Shown here: piece after piece, positions 27,670-37,016 of the stretch
Layout: each line of letters starts with the position of its first letter
Numbering within the stretch: the stretch's first letter is position 1
From: Vibrio kanaloae
Lineage (GTDB): Bacteria > Pseudomonadota > Gammaproteobacteria > Enterobacterales > Vibrionaceae
Assembly: GCF_024347535.1 (NCBI RefSeq)
Contig: NZ_AP025497.1
Span: 620,001-684,000, forward strand
DNA length: 64,000 nucleotides
Direction of reading: 5' to 3'
The notes under the pieces: model-generated
The model's database searches: none
Told to the model about the DNA's origin: nothing
Seen by the model: the letters and a program-made list of their open reading frames with translations, nothing else
Position numbers and translations under genes: made by a program

Positions 27670-28119
27670 GTTTTTAGGCCTAGTGATTTTGAGTACTAAC
27701 ATGAGTGAATGCTTGGAGTCGAAAATGGGTCTAGAATGTTTTTTTGAGATACAAACCGTTTGCGTTCTAAGGAGCACTACAATTTATTGATGGATACCTA
27801 TAATGTATAAGCTTAAGGGATAGGATGTCTCTTGTTGGCAAGAAAGTAACCGCGAGATCGATTCTAGCGTTATTCTTTTGGGATTTAGCCAAACTTAGCG
27901 ATACGCTATAGATGTTAGACACAACATGACTGATTTGTTGTGCCATAGACCAAACTGGTACTGTGCGGTGACAAGGATTGCAATTGATAACGAAAGTTAT
28001 CAAGTCTTCAGGGAACCAAGTCCGTTCATTTGTGGCTACTGAGCATCACTAAAATATCCATCTATACTGGGTGGATGGCAAAGTAGTTAACTATTTGAAT
28101 ATATTGATCGGAGATAGAA
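27670..28119 (+). promoter_or_regulatory. nupC-deoC intergenic region with operator-like repeat
   Basis: No convincing gene in this 450-base gap. A perfect inverted repeat CACAACA-N9-TGTTGTG lies at 27920-27942 and is a candidate repressor site. A TATACT box at 28063-28068, with a poor -35 box, could be the deoC promoter. CGGAGAT just before the deoC ATG is the ribosome site. A minus-strand ORF of 78 codons (27767-28003) resembles nothing known and is not accepted. Confidence 0.5.
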
Positions 28120-28896
28120 ATGAGCGATTTAAAAGCAGCAGCTCTACGTGCACTTAAACTTATGGATCTAACAACGTTGAATGATGACGATACTACTGAG
28201 AAAGTAGTGGCGCTTTGTCATGATGCGAAGACTGCAGTAGGCAACACAGCTGCAATCTGTATTTACCCTCGCTTTATCCCAGCCGCTAAGAAAGCGTTGC
28301 GTGAGCAAGGTACTCCAGAAGTACGCATTGCGACTGTAACTAACTTCCCTCATGGTAATGACGACATCGAAATTGCTGTTGCAGAAACAAAAGCAGCGGT
28401 AGCGTACGGCGCAGACGAAGTTGACGTAGTATTCCCATACCGTGCTCTTATTGCTGGCAACGAAGAAGTTGGTTTTGAGCTAGTTAAGCAATGTAAAGCC
28501 GCTTGTGGTGACATCACGCTTAAAGTGATCATCGAAACCGGTGAGCTGAAAGAAGAAGCACTGATCAAGAAAGCTTCTCAAATCTGTATCGAAGCGGGTG
28601 CAGACTTCATCAAAACTTCAACAGGTAAAGTGCCAGTAAACGCGACTCCAGAGTTCGCGCGCATGATGCTTGAAGTTATTCGTGATATGGGCGTTGCTAA
28701 AACAGTGGGTTTTAAGCCAGCTGGTGGCGTACGTACTGCTGAAGATGCAGCACTATACCTAGCAATGGCTGATGAGCTACTAGGCGCTGAGTGGGCAGAC
28801 AACATGCACTACCGTTTTGGTGCGTCAAGCCTATTAACTAACCTTCTTAATACATTAGAAGTGACAGACGAAACTGCTGATCCAGCAGCATACTAA
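28120..28896 (+). CDS. deoC: Deoxyribose-phosphate aldolase
   Basis: Class I aldolase that splits 2-deoxyribose-5-phosphate into acetaldehyde and glyceraldehyde-3-phosphate, the last step of deoxynucleoside catabolism. The 258 residues match E. coli DeoC (259). Active-site residues are present: Asp102 in DEVDVVF, the Schiff-base Lys165 in DFIKTSTGK and Lys199 in VGFKPAGGV. It is the first gene of the deoC-deoA-deoB-deoD group. An ERIC-like repeat separates it from deoA. Confidence 0.98.
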   Translation: MSDLKAAALRALKLMDLTTLNDDDTTEKVVALCHDAKTAVGNTAAICIYPRFIPAAKKALREQGTPEVRIATVTNFPHGNDDIEIAVAETKAAVAYGADEVDVVFPYRALIAGNEEVGFELVKQCKAACGDITLKVIIETGELKEEALIKKASQICIEAGADFIKTSTGKVPVNATPEFARMMLEVIRDMGVAKTVGFKPAGGVRTAEDAALYLAMADELLGAEWADNMHYRFGASSLLTNLLNTLEVTDETADPAAY

Positions 28897-29026
28897 TTTA
28901 CTCGTCATATTTGACGCCGCAGCGTTGTTGACTGCGTAAGTTCATCCTAATCACATAGAGCCTCTATGCTCATAGGAATGAACTAACTGGCCGCCTAACT
29001 GCAACGCCAAATATTTAGAGTATTGA
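28897..29026. repeat. ERIC-like intergenic palindromic repeat
   Basis: About 130 bases directly after the deoC stop show the layout of ERIC (IRU) elements: a CGTCATA-type left end followed by GCGTTGTTGACTGCGT, a central palindrome (AGTTCATCCTA 28939-28949 with TAGGAATGAACT 28973-28984, enclosing CATAGAGcCTCTATG), then GGCCGCCTAACTGCAACGCC and the AT-rich right end TTTAGAGTATTGA. The outer arms are also complementary, so the transcript would fold into one long hairpin. The assignment is from memory of the ERIC consensus. Confidence 0.75.
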
Positions 29027-29118
29027 ACATAATAAGTCTGTTTGATGGAGTGGCGTTAAGTCACTCCATATTACCTCTTTCCCTACAAATCATACTCACT
29101 AGAGTTTGGGAGGCACTA

Positions 29119-30447
29119 ATGTATCTACCCCAAGAAATTATTCGCAGAAAACGTGACGGTGAAGTCCTAACAGCTGAAGAAATTAACTTCTTCATTCAAG
29201 GTGTCGCTAAAAACACGGTTTCTGAAGGCCAAATTGCAGCATTCGCAATGGCTATCTTCTTTAACGAAATGACAATGCCAGAGCGTATCGCACTAACATG
29301 TGCAATGCGAGATTCAGGCATGGTGATTGACTGGAGCCACATGAACTTTGATGGCCCAATCGTTGATAAACACTCTACTGGTGGTGTTGGTGACGTAACT
29401 TCTCTGATGCTTGGCCCTATGGTGGCAGCATGTGGCGGTTTCGTTCCAATGATCTCTGGTCGTGGTTTAGGCCACACTGGCGGTACGCTAGACAAGCTTG
29501 AATCTATCCCTGGTTACAACATTACACCCACCAACGATGTGTTTGGCGAAGTCACTAAAGATGCTGGCGTAGCGATCATCGGTCAAACAGGCGATCTAGC
29601 ACCTGCAGACAAGCGTGTTTACGCGACCCGTGATATCACAGCAACCGTAGACAATATCTCGCTCATCACAGCTTCAATCCTATCTAAGAAACTGGCTGCA
29701 GGCCTTGATTCTCTAGTGATGGATGTAAAAGTGGGTTCAGGCGCATTCATGCCAACGTATGAGGCCTCTGAAGAGCTAGCGAAATCTATCGTTGCAGTAG
29801 CAAACGGTGCAGGCACGAAAACAACAGCAATCCTAACGGACATGAACCAAGTTTTGGCTTCTTCAGCGGGTAACGCAGTAGAAGTGCGTGAAGCGGTTCA
29901 GTTCCTAACGGGTGAATACCGTAACCCACGTTTGTTGGAAATTACGGTGGCATCGTGTGCGGAAATGTTGGTATTAGGTAACCTTGCAAAAGACTCAGAC
30001 GAAGCGTGTGAAAAATTGATGGCAGTGCTGGATAACGGTAAAGCAGCAGAGTGTTTCGGTAAGATGGTTGCGGGCCTTGGTGGTCCAGCAGATTTCGTAG
30101 AAAACTACGATAACTACCTAGAGAAAGCAGACATTATTAAGCCAGTGTACGCGCTAGAAAGCGGTGTGGTATCAGCAATGGATACTCGTGCAATTGGTAT
30201 GGCTGTGGTTGGTATGGGCGGTGGTCGCCGTGTAGCAACAGACAGTATTGATTACGCAGTTGGTTTTGATCACTTCATTCGCCTTGGTGAAGTAGCAAGT
30301 GAAGATAAACCATTAGCAATGATTCATGCTCGCAACGAACAACAGTGGCAAGAAGCTGCAACGGCATTACAAAATGCAATCACTGTGGGTGGAGAATATA
30401 CAGCAACGCCAGACGTTTACCGTAAGATTCGTTCTGAAGACGTGTAA
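29119..30447 (+). CDS. deoA: Thymidine phosphorylase
   Basis: Phosphorolyses thymidine and deoxyuridine to the base and deoxyribose-1-phosphate. The 442 residues are close to the E. coli 440. The glycine-rich signature [19 protein letters not shown] (near residue 83), [11 protein letters not shown] and the KVGSGAF block are present. ATG 29119 is chosen because GGGAGG lies five bases upstream; an in-frame upstream ATG adds 32 non-homologous residues. A hairpin TGGAGTG/CACTCCA (29046-29068) lies in its leader. Confidence 0.98.
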   Translation: MYLPQEIIRRKRDGEVLTAEEINFFIQGVAKNTVSEGQIAAFAMAIFFNEMTMPERIALTCAMRDSGMVIDWSHMNFDGPIVDKHSTGGVGDVTSLMLGPMVAACGGFVPMISGRGLGHTGGTLDKLESIPGYNITPTNDVFGEVTKDAGVAIIGQTGDLAPADKRVYATRDITATVDNISLITASILSKKLAAGLDSLVMDVKVGSGAFMPTYEASEELAKSIVAVANGAGTKTTAILTDMNQVLASSAGNAVEVREAVQFLTGEYRNPRLLEITVASCAEMLVLGNLAKDSDEACEKLMAVLDNGKAAECFGKMVAGLGGPADFVENYDNYLEKADIIKPVYALESGVVSAMDTRAIGMAVVGMGGGRRVATDSIDYAVGFDHFIRLGEVASEDKPLAMIHARNEQQWQEAATALQNAITVGGEYTATPDVYRKIRSEDV

Positions 30448-30523
30448 ATAACAGGTATCGGCATACCTAGTGTATGTCGATAAACAGAGTTCTGGTGCAA
30501 AGAGCATTAAGTTGGTGAAGAAA

Positions 30524-31744
30524 ATGAAAAGAGCATTTATTTTAGTTTTAGATTCATTCGGTATCGGTGAAGCAGCGGATGCAGACAAATTCGGTGATGT
30601 TGGTTCTGACACTATGGGTCACATCGCAGATCATTGTGATAAAGGTCTTGCAAACACTGCAGAGCGTCAAGGTCCTCTGACGTTACCAAACCTGTCTAAG
30701 TTAGGTTTAGCGATGGCTCACAAAGAGTCTACAGGTCGCTTCGCTCCTGGTATGGATACAGACGTTGAAATCATTGGCGCTTACGGCCACGCTGCTGAGC
30801 TGTCTTCTGGTAAAGATACGCCATCAGGTCACTGGGAAATCGCTGGTGTACCGGTACTGTTTGACTGGGGTTACTTCACCGATAAAGAGAACAGCTTTCC
30901 AAAAGAGCTGACTGACCGCATCCTTGAGCGTGCAGGTTTGTCTGGTTTCTTGGGTAACTGCCACTCATCGGGCACTGAAATCCTAGATAACCTAGGTGAA
31001 GAACACATGAAGACTGGCCTGCCAATCTTCTATACTTCTGCGGACTCTGTTTTCCAGATCGCTTGTCATGAAGAGACATTCGGTCTACAAAACCTATTAG
31101 ACCTTTGCCAGATAGCTCGTGAAGAGCTAGAAGATTACAACATTGGTCGTGTTATCGCGCGTCCATTCGTTGGCCCTGGCAAAGGTCAATTTGAGCGTAC
31201 AGGTAACCGTCGTGATCTTTCTGTTGAGCCACCTGCGGCAACTATCCTGCAGAAACTTGCTGATGAGAAGGGCGGCAACGTTCACTCAATCGGTAAGATC
31301 TCTGATATCTACGCAGGCTGTGGTATCACTCAGAAAACCAAAGCAACAGGTATCCCTGCGCTGTTTGAAGCAACAAAAGAAGCGATCAATGAAGCGGGCG
31401 ACAACACGATTGTGTTCACTAACTTCGTTGATTTCGACTCAGCTTACGGCCACCGCCGTGATGTAGCTGGTTACGCAGCGGCACTTGAGTACTTTGATGG
31501 TCGCATCAATGAAATCATCGATATGATGAAAGAAGATGATGTACTTATCCTAACTGCAGATCACGGTTGTGATCCGACATGGCCAGGCACAGACCATACT
31601 CGTGAGCACATCCCTGTGATTGTTTACGGTCAAAAGGTTCCAGCTGGCTCTCTAGGTCGTCGTGATACGTTCGCTGATATCGGTCAAAGCTTAGCGTCAT
31701 ACTTTGGTACATCGCCAATGGGATATGGTACAAGCTTCCTATAA
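30524..31744 (+). CDS. deoB: Phosphopentomutase
   Basis: Moves phosphate between C1 and C5 of ribose or deoxyribose, feeding DeoC. The 406 residues match E. coli DeoB (407). Alkaline-phosphatase superfamily metal sites are visible: [21 protein letters not shown] at the N terminus (ligand Asp and phosphorylated Thr), [12 protein letters not shown], and the end motif [18 protein letters not shown]. Start ATG 30524 gives [13 protein letters not shown]; an in-frame ATG 54 bases upstream is not supported. A terminator follows within the cluster. Confidence 0.98.
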   Translation: MKRAFILVLDSFGIGEAADADKFGDVGSDTMGHIADHCDKGLANTAERQGPLTLPNLSKLGLAMAHKESTGRFAPGMDTDVEIIGAYGHAAELSSGKDTPSGHWEIAGVPVLFDWGYFTDKENSFPKELTDRILERAGLSGFLGNCHSSGTEILDNLGEEHMKTGLPIFYTSADSVFQIACHEETFGLQNLLDLCQIAREELEDYNIGRVIARPFVGPGKGQFERTGNRRDLSVEPPAATILQKLADEKGGNVHSIGKISDIYAGCGITQKTKATGIPALFEATKEAINEAGDNTIVFTNFVDFDSAYGHRRDVAGYAAALEYFDGRINEIIDMMKEDDVLILTADHGCDPTWPGTDHTREHIPVIVYGQKVPAGSLGRRDTFADIGQSLASYFGTSPMGYGTSFL

Positions 31745-31753
31745 TAGTTAACT

Positions 31754-31784
31754 AAGAGAGAGGGAAACCTCTCTCTTCTTTTTT
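31754..31784 (+). terminator. Terminator between deoB and deoD
   Basis: AAGAGAGAGG-GAAA-CCTCTCTCTT is a perfect ten-base stem closed by a GNRA tetraloop and followed by CTTTTTT. It lies inside an otherwise operon-like cluster and should lower deoD expression relative to deoB unless deoD has its own promoter. Confidence 0.85.
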
Positions 31785-31808
31785 GTTTTGAGATTAAGGA
31801 TATTTTCA

Positions 31809-32528
31809 ATGGCTACTCCACATATTAATGCTGAAATGGGTGATTTCGCTGACGTAGTTCTCATGCCAGGTGACCCGCTACGTGCTAAATACATCGCTGA
31901 AACCTTCCTAGAAGAAGTCGTTCAAGTGTGCGACGTTCGTAACATGTTTGGTTACACCGGTACCTACAAAGGTCGTAAGGTTTCGGTAATGGGACATGGT
32001 ATGGGCATTCCATCTTGTTCTATTTACGCGACTGAGCTGATTAAAGACTTTGGTGTGAAGAAGATCATTCGTGTCGGTAGTTGTGGCGCAGTGAGTGAAG
32101 ATATCAAAGTGCGCGATGTGGTTATTGGCATGGGCGCATGTACTGACTCAAAAGTGAACCGTATTCGCTTTAAAGGTCACGACTTCGCAGCTATCGCAGA
32201 CTACAAAATGGTACGTGCGGCAGAGGATGCAGCCAAAGCGCGTGGTGTTGATGCCAAAGTCGGAAACTTATTCTCTGCTGAGCTGTTCTACACGCCAGAT
32301 CCTGAAATGTTCGAGGTGATGGATAAATACGGCATTGTCGGCGTAGAGATGGAAGCGGCAGGCATCTATGGTGTGTGTGCGGAATACGGCGCAAAAGCTC
32401 TAACGATTTGTACTGTGTCTGATCACATCAAAACCGGTGAGCAAACTACATCAGATGAGCGTCAAACAACCTTCAACGACATGATGGTTATCGCACTAGA
32501 GTCTGTACTTCTTGGTGACCAAGAGTAA
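31809..32528 (+). CDS. deoD: Purine nucleoside phosphorylase, DeoD type
   Basis: Hexameric enzyme that phosphorolyses purine (deoxy)nucleosides. From ATG 31809 it has 239 residues, equal to E. coli DeoD. Typical blocks are [43 protein letters not shown] and TVSDHI with the catalytic Asp. TAAGGA precedes the start; an in-frame upstream start adds seven residues without support. With NupC, DeoA, DeoB and DeoC it completes uptake and breakdown of nucleosides to central metabolites. Confidence 0.98.
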   Translation: MATPHINAEMGDFADVVLMPGDPLRAKYIAETFLEEVVQVCDVRNMFGYTGTYKGRKVSVMGHGMGIPSCSIYATELIKDFGVKKIIRVGSCGAVSEDIKVRDVVIGMGACTDSKVNRIRFKGHDFAAIADYKMVRAAEDAAKARGVDAKVGNLFSAELFYTPDPEMFEVMDKYGIVGVEMEAAGIYGVCAEYGAKALTICTVSDHIKTGEQTTSDERQTTFNDMMVIALESVLLGDQE

Positions 32529-32566
32529 TCGTTCTTCGCTTTCGCTTGATAAAGCAATAGATAACT

Positions 32567-32604
32567 AAAAGCCCCGTTGCTGCCTGAGCGTCGGGGCTTT
32601 TTAT
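32567..32604 (+). terminator. deoD terminator
   Basis: AAAAGCCCCG and CGGGGCTTTT flank a 15-base loop; the 3' side continues with T. Confidence 0.9.
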
Positions 32605-32657
32605 TGGATTGCTATATTTATTCTGAGCCTAGTGTATTTATTCTGAGTCTAGTTTGT

Positions 32658-33269
32658 TCATGAGCTTACGTTTTTAAGCAGTAAGTTCTCACCAGACTTG
32701 GTCGGTCTTCTACGAATCAGCATGATAAACAACACACCACTCACAAAACCCATTAAGACCATACCAATCATGTAGCGATCACTTTTACGGTAGTGGTGAT
32801 CAGAAATCGCCGTCATTTTACCAGTTTCGAAGGTTACACGAATAAAGCCAATGATCGTATGTTCTGCAGAATAAATAGGTTCGACTAATTGCTGTCTGCC
32901 AATACTGGCAGTTGAAAGTGGCGTGTCTAAACCAAGAACCTCACGTACAGAGAGTGCTTTTTCGCTCGAAGCCAGCCGGATCCCTTCTGCATCATAGATG
33001 GTGGTATCAAATACCAGTCGGTCTTGAGAGAGCTGGTTAGTCAGCTCAAGCAGTCGTTCTTGGTCTTGTTGTAGGATCATCTTGCTAGCGGAAAGTGATG
33101 CCTGAGAGATCAGCAGCTTAGTTAACGTCTCTAGCTGTTTTACTTGGATTTTCTCATTACCTTTACTGATCACGACCGTGTTTTTTATTGTTACAACGAA
33201 CATCGCAGCCAGCAAAATTAGCGCTAGCATTCGTAAAGCGTTACGTATTGAGAACAATGATTCATTCAT
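32658..33269 (-). CDS. YtjB/Smp-family membrane protein (AhpA-like)
   Basis: 203-residue protein with an N-terminal membrane segment (about 10-30), an extracytoplasmic region of about 130 residues and a C-terminal membrane segment (about 163-183). This is the layout of the Smp/YtjB family, also annotated as haemolysin regulation protein AhpA. It is divergent from serB, as ytjB is in E. coli. The molecular function is unknown. The periplasmic region carries IYDAEGIRLASSE, a PAS- or Cache-like pattern, but this is only a visual impression. Confidence 0.85.
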   Translation of the reverse strand: MNESLFSIRNALRMLALILLAAMFVVTIKNTVVISKGNEKIQVKQLETLTKLLISQASLSASKMILQQDQERLLELTNQLSQDRLVFDTTIYDAEGIRLASSEKALSVREVLGLDTPLSTASIGRQQLVEPIYSAEHTIIGFIRVTFETGKMTAISDHHYRKSDRYMIGMVLMGFVSGVLFIMLIRRRPTKSGENLLLKNVSS

Positions 33270-33378
33270 GTTTCACGAAGCCTGAAATAAACAAATGTTA
33301 TGATTAAGACATATTGAGACTTGCGTTTTCAAATTGCAATAGGTTAACGTTTAGCATAGTTAATTAGGAATCATACAC

Positions 33379-34359
33379 ATGGATGCTCAGAAATATCTGC
33401 CGATTAAAAGGCATACGACATTATTAACTCGACTCCCCGAGACCCGCTTTGCTTCTCAACTCGCTAAGGCTAAAGCGAATTGGATTGTGTTCGGTGAGTA
33501 CCTTTCACCACAATCTTTTGATGACATCGACTTTTTCACTGGCACTTACAACACCATCCTTGATACGTGGAAGGTTGGGCATTATGAAGTGGCTTTGATG
33601 TCTGGTAATTTAACCCCAGCACACGAAGAGATCCTACAAGCATTAAAGCTCGATTATGCTTGTCTTAGTGAGGTCCCAGATTTATCGAAGCCGGGTTTGA
33701 TTGTGATGGATATGGATTCCACCGCAATTCAGATTGAATGCATTGATGAAATTGCGAAGCTAGCTGGAGTGGGGGAGTTAGTTTCTGAAATCACCGAGCG
33801 TGCGATGCAAGGAGAACTGGATTTTGAACAGAGCTTACGCCAGCGAGTAGGAGCACTTAAAGGGGCTGATGAAGCTATCTTGGAGCAAGTGCGTCAATCA
33901 CTGAGATTCATGCCTGATTTAGTCTCGCTTGTTAATACTCTGAATAAACTTGGCTGGAAGACGGCTATTGCATCTGGCGGCTTTACTTACTTTTCGGATT
34001 ATTTGAAAGACACGCTAGACCTTGACCATGCTCAATCGAACACTTTAGAAATCGTTAAAGGCAAGCTGACGGGTAAAGTTCTGGGTGATGTGGTTTCAGC
34101 GCAAACCAAAGCCGACATCTTAGTTGAACTGGCTGAAGAGTATGAGCTTGAATTGCATAATACGGTTGCAGTTGGTGATGGCGCGAATGACTTGGTTATG
34201 ATGAATTCAGCGGGTCTCGGTATTGCCTACCATGCGAAACCTAAAGTTGAACAACAAGCTCAAACAGCAGTGCGCTACGCAGGGTTAGGCGGGGTACTTT
34301 GTATCTTGTCGGGTGTATTAGCTAAGCAGCAAAAGATAAGTTGGCAGGCGAAACCTTAA
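33379..34359 (+). CDS. serB: Phosphoserine phosphatase
   Basis: HAD-superfamily enzyme that makes L-serine from phosphoserine. The 326 residues contain an N-terminal regulatory-type domain (about 1-100) and the catalytic domain with DMDST (nucleophile Asp111, acid-base Asp113), the SGGF motif near residue 206, a Lys (near 254) and VGDGANDLVMM near 274. An AGGAAT site precedes the ATG. Neighbours (ytjB upstream on the other strand, radA downstream) are as in E. coli. Confidence 0.97.
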   Translation: MDAQKYLPIKRHTTLLTRLPETRFASQLAKAKANWIVFGEYLSPQSFDDIDFFTGTYNTILDTWKVGHYEVALMSGNLTPAHEEILQALKLDYACLSEVPDLSKPGLIVMDMDSTAIQIECIDEIAKLAGVGELVSEITERAMQGELDFEQSLRQRVGALKGADEAILEQVRQSLRFMPDLVSLVNTLNKLGWKTAIASGGFTYFSDYLKDTLDLDHAQSNTLEIVKGKLTGKVLGDVVSAQTKADILVELAEEYELELHNTVAVGDGANDLVMMNSAGLGIAYHAKPKVEQQAQTAVRYAGLGGVLCILSGVLAKQQKISWQAKP

Positions 34360-34375
34360 GGTTGTCTCTTGATAA

Positions 34376-34443
34376 AGCTCTATTAGTAACTAATTTATAA
34401 TAGAGCTCAGGTATAAAAAAGCAGGTGATGAGCTTGCTTTTTC
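34376..34443. terminator. Two hairpins between serB and the PilZ gene
   Basis: AGCTCTATTA (34376-34385) pairs perfectly with TAATAGAGCT (34398-34407). Next, AAAAAGCA and TGCTTTTT (34415-34442) form a stem with A and T tracts, able to end transcripts from both convergent genes. Confidence 0.75.
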
Positions 34444-34506
34444 TATTTTCAAATCCGGTAAATTCATGATTCGATAAATCGATACCGCTATTTACGACAT
34501 GTTTAT

Positions 34507-36855
34507 TTAGCGCGTCAGCTCCAATCGAATCAACACTTCATCGGTAATATCTTCTACTTCGCCATAACCAATAAAAGCGGTGACCTCGTTCTCCAATTTC
34601 TTTGCTTGATGCATGCTAATTCTTGAGAGCTCTTCTAAATCCGATTGGAACAAACTCGTCAGCGGATTAAAGATTGGAGCGGTCGTTACTCTTAGCACGT
34701 ACACATCACCTAAATGCTGTGCCTTTTTAATGAATAAGATCCTTTCTTTTGCTGAAGCGAAGTCTTTGATCAATTTAGTATGTACTGATTGTATTTTGTC
34801 ACCAAACTTAACTGCGGCAATGTAGACATCATGGTGTTTAGGCTTTGCACCTTCAATTCTTTTCAGTGGCTCAGCCAATAGCGAGTTAGAGTGTCCTTTG
34901 AAAATAGGTTCGAGTGAGAACTTTTGGTTGTGTCCTAGTTTGGCGAGTAGCGCGAGATGCTTATTCAATGGAAAGTTTACACCAATGATCTTACAGCGCA
35001 GCGTTGAGCCAGGTTTATCAATGAATATTGGGCTGCTGACCATTTTGCTAAGCAATATATTGTGCAACGATTCGAGGAGTGAATGCGTTGGTAGTATTTC
35101 TTGTTTCTTAATTAGCTTACTCTGGTTCTGATCAATAAGCCCATTGAGAAAGGCGATAGTACGCATTGTTTTAGCGCTCTCTTCGATAACTAATTGTACT
35201 TTGCGACCGTTCGGGCTTACTCGAATTACGTGATAAGGGACAATGCTTAGAGGCAAGTTTTTGTCGTAAAGCTGTAGCTCATTGAAGTTGACCAATACCG
35301 GATCATCAATCTTGAGTACCATCGGTTGTTCAAGAGTAATGCTGAGTCCACGTTTCGATATGTCTAAGGTTTGCCCGCTCGCTGTAACGCCATCTTGTGA
35401 TGTGAGTTGCAACGGTGACTTAAATTGGTATCTCGGCTCTTTACGACGAGTTTGGGAATCAAAGTAGATGCTTTTAATATTCCCAACCACGGTACGTGGG
35501 TGGCGGAATCGATTCAGCTCACTGCTTGGAATCCGTGGTTTTTCACTCAATAGATAGTCAGCAGCACTTTCGTGATCGCCTATTTCCTGCAAAATGCCGC
35601 AATGGGTCAATTGCGCAGAGCTTTGAGCTAGCGTATCTGAATGCTTGGCCAAGGCTTGTCGCTCGCTATCTGATAGTTCGAAAACAGAAAATTTGAATGC
35701 CTTCCAACTCTTACGTTTCCCTCCTATGTGCCAGAACAGTTGTCTTTGTTCACGAGAAGCTTCCGGTAGCATCATCGAGTAGAACAAGGTCTTATTCTGA
35801 TGTTCGTGGGTAAATGAGTAGATGACGTTACTTGTACCTTTCACACCAGGTTTAGCTAGTAAGTTCATGCGTTGTTCGTTGAACAAGGTCCCCAGAGCTT
35901 GCTGGTTCCTTTCATCGTGCCAATATTGCCATAGCGGGTGGTTGTTGTCCGTGAGTAGGGTGAGCTTTAACTCACTGCCACTGAAGAAAAGAGGAAGATT
36001 ACAGGTGTGCTTTAGATAAGTGTGTTCAATCCCACGAGTACGAGTTCGAATAACCCTGTCTTGATTCTCATGGCTGGTTTTCTTACTGGTGCTATTTAAA
36101 GACTCTTCAAGTAAGCGAGCCACAATATTGGTATCGCTTACTTTGATCGTTCTCAAAAATTTAACAGCATCGTTCTCGTAAGACTCATCAATGCCTAGAA
36201 CTCGAAATTCAACGGTTTGGTTAACATCGATTTCTTGCGACTTTTCAACCATCTCTGTGAACTTAACACTGATGATCTCACCGAGATTGTATTTAAAGGC
36301 GCTTGGCACCTTGAACTTGGCACCCGATGGGGAGATATCTACCGTTACCCCATGTAAGCTTTGCCCCTTAGAGGTGGTAATTTCAACCTGTGAGCTGATT
36401 TTGAGTCTGTTTTCTTGGCGTTTTAAGTCATAGCCTAGATTTATGGCCTCGGCTTCATATGGGCTATTAGCATTGGTGATATCATGGTGATCTTGAGAGG
36501 CGGTTTTAACAGAACTGTGGTGTTGCTGGGTCCGTGGTGTCATCACTAATTCCCACGTACCCTCGGTATAGCCTTTAAATTTTTTAGTACCACGCTGGTA
36601 CGCGTTTAAGGCAATGTCATCGAGCCAGTGTTTGCGACCGTCTAGAGTAAATTGACGACACTCGTTATCAATCCTCCCGCGTAAATCAATGCTCTTTGTA
36701 CACGGAGCCATGATACGATTCAGTTCCATTTTAACAAGCAGTTTGAGAGACGGAGATTCGCCTTCTGTCATTTGAGAAAGAAGGAATTCGAAATCTTCGG
36801 CGTGGTAAGCCGGGATAAGTCGTTCTGCTACAGATAGAATTTCAGATTGCTTCAT
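34507..36855 (-). CDS. Large PilZ-domain protein (PlzC-like)
   Basis: 782-residue soluble protein with two PilZ c-di-GMP-binding motifs. The first has RQENR at 146-150 and DISPSG at 173-178; the second has RKEPR at 471-475 and DISKRG at 498-503. Both therefore keep the RxxxR and D-x-S-x-x-G signatures. The regions between and after (250-460 and 540-782) match nothing I recognise. The slot between serB and radA is the one I recall for V. cholerae plzC (VC2344), so it is probably the orthologue. It is convergent with serB and divergent from radA. Confidence 0.88.
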   Translation of the reverse strand: MKQSEILSVAERLIPAYHAEDFEFLLSQMTEGESPSLKLLVKMELNRIMAPCTKSIDLRGRIDNECRQFTLDGRKHWLDDIALNAYQRGTKKFKGYTEGTWELVMTPRTQQHHSSVKTASQDHHDITNANSPYEAEAINLGYDLKRQENRLKISSQVEITTSKGQSLHGVTVDISPSGAKFKVPSAFKYNLGEIISVKFTEMVEKSQEIDVNQTVEFRVLGIDESYENDAVKFLRTIKVSDTNIVARLLEESLNSTSKKTSHENQDRVIRTRTRGIEHTYLKHTCNLPLFFSGSELKLTLLTDNNHPLWQYWHDERNQQALGTLFNEQRMNLLAKPGVKGTSNVIYSFTHEHQNKTLFYSMMLPEASREQRQLFWHIGGKRKSWKAFKFSVFELSDSERQALAKHSDTLAQSSAQLTHCGILQEIGDHESAADYLLSEKPRIPSSELNRFRHPRTVVGNIKSIYFDSQTRRKEPRYQFKSPLQLTSQDGVTASGQTLDISKRGLSITLEQPMVLKIDDPVLVNFNELQLYDKNLPLSIVPYHVIRVSPNGRKVQLVIEESAKTMRTIAFLNGLIDQNQSKLIKKQEILPTHSLLESLHNILLSKMVSSPIFIDKPGSTLRCKIIGVNFPLNKHLALLAKLGHNQKFSLEPIFKGHSNSLLAEPLKRIEGAKPKHHDVYIAAVKFGDKIQSVHTKLIKDFASAKERILFIKKAQHLGDVYVLRVTTAPIFNPLTSLFQSDLEELSRISMHQAKKLENEVTAFIGYGEVEDITDEVLIRLELTR

Positions 36856-37016
36856 ACTTTTCTTGTTAGAATGGACGGTGCGTTATTGTTATCGACAAGT
36901 TGTATTTGATCTTTAGATATTCATGGCTCTACTGCAACGTTTATTTTTATGTGTACGGTCAACGGGGTCACAAAATAGCAACATTGACCAGTTGCCAAGC
37001 TAATTATTGAGGTTTT

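Noticed and set aside
27767..28003. 78-codon minus-strand ORF between nupC and deoC
   Set aside because: No ribosome site or family resemblance; it covers the operator-like repeat and is probably chance.
29023..29118. 32-codon N-terminal extension of deoA
   Set aside because: The extension follows the ERIC-like element and has no homology; GGGAGG before ATG 29119 marks the real start.
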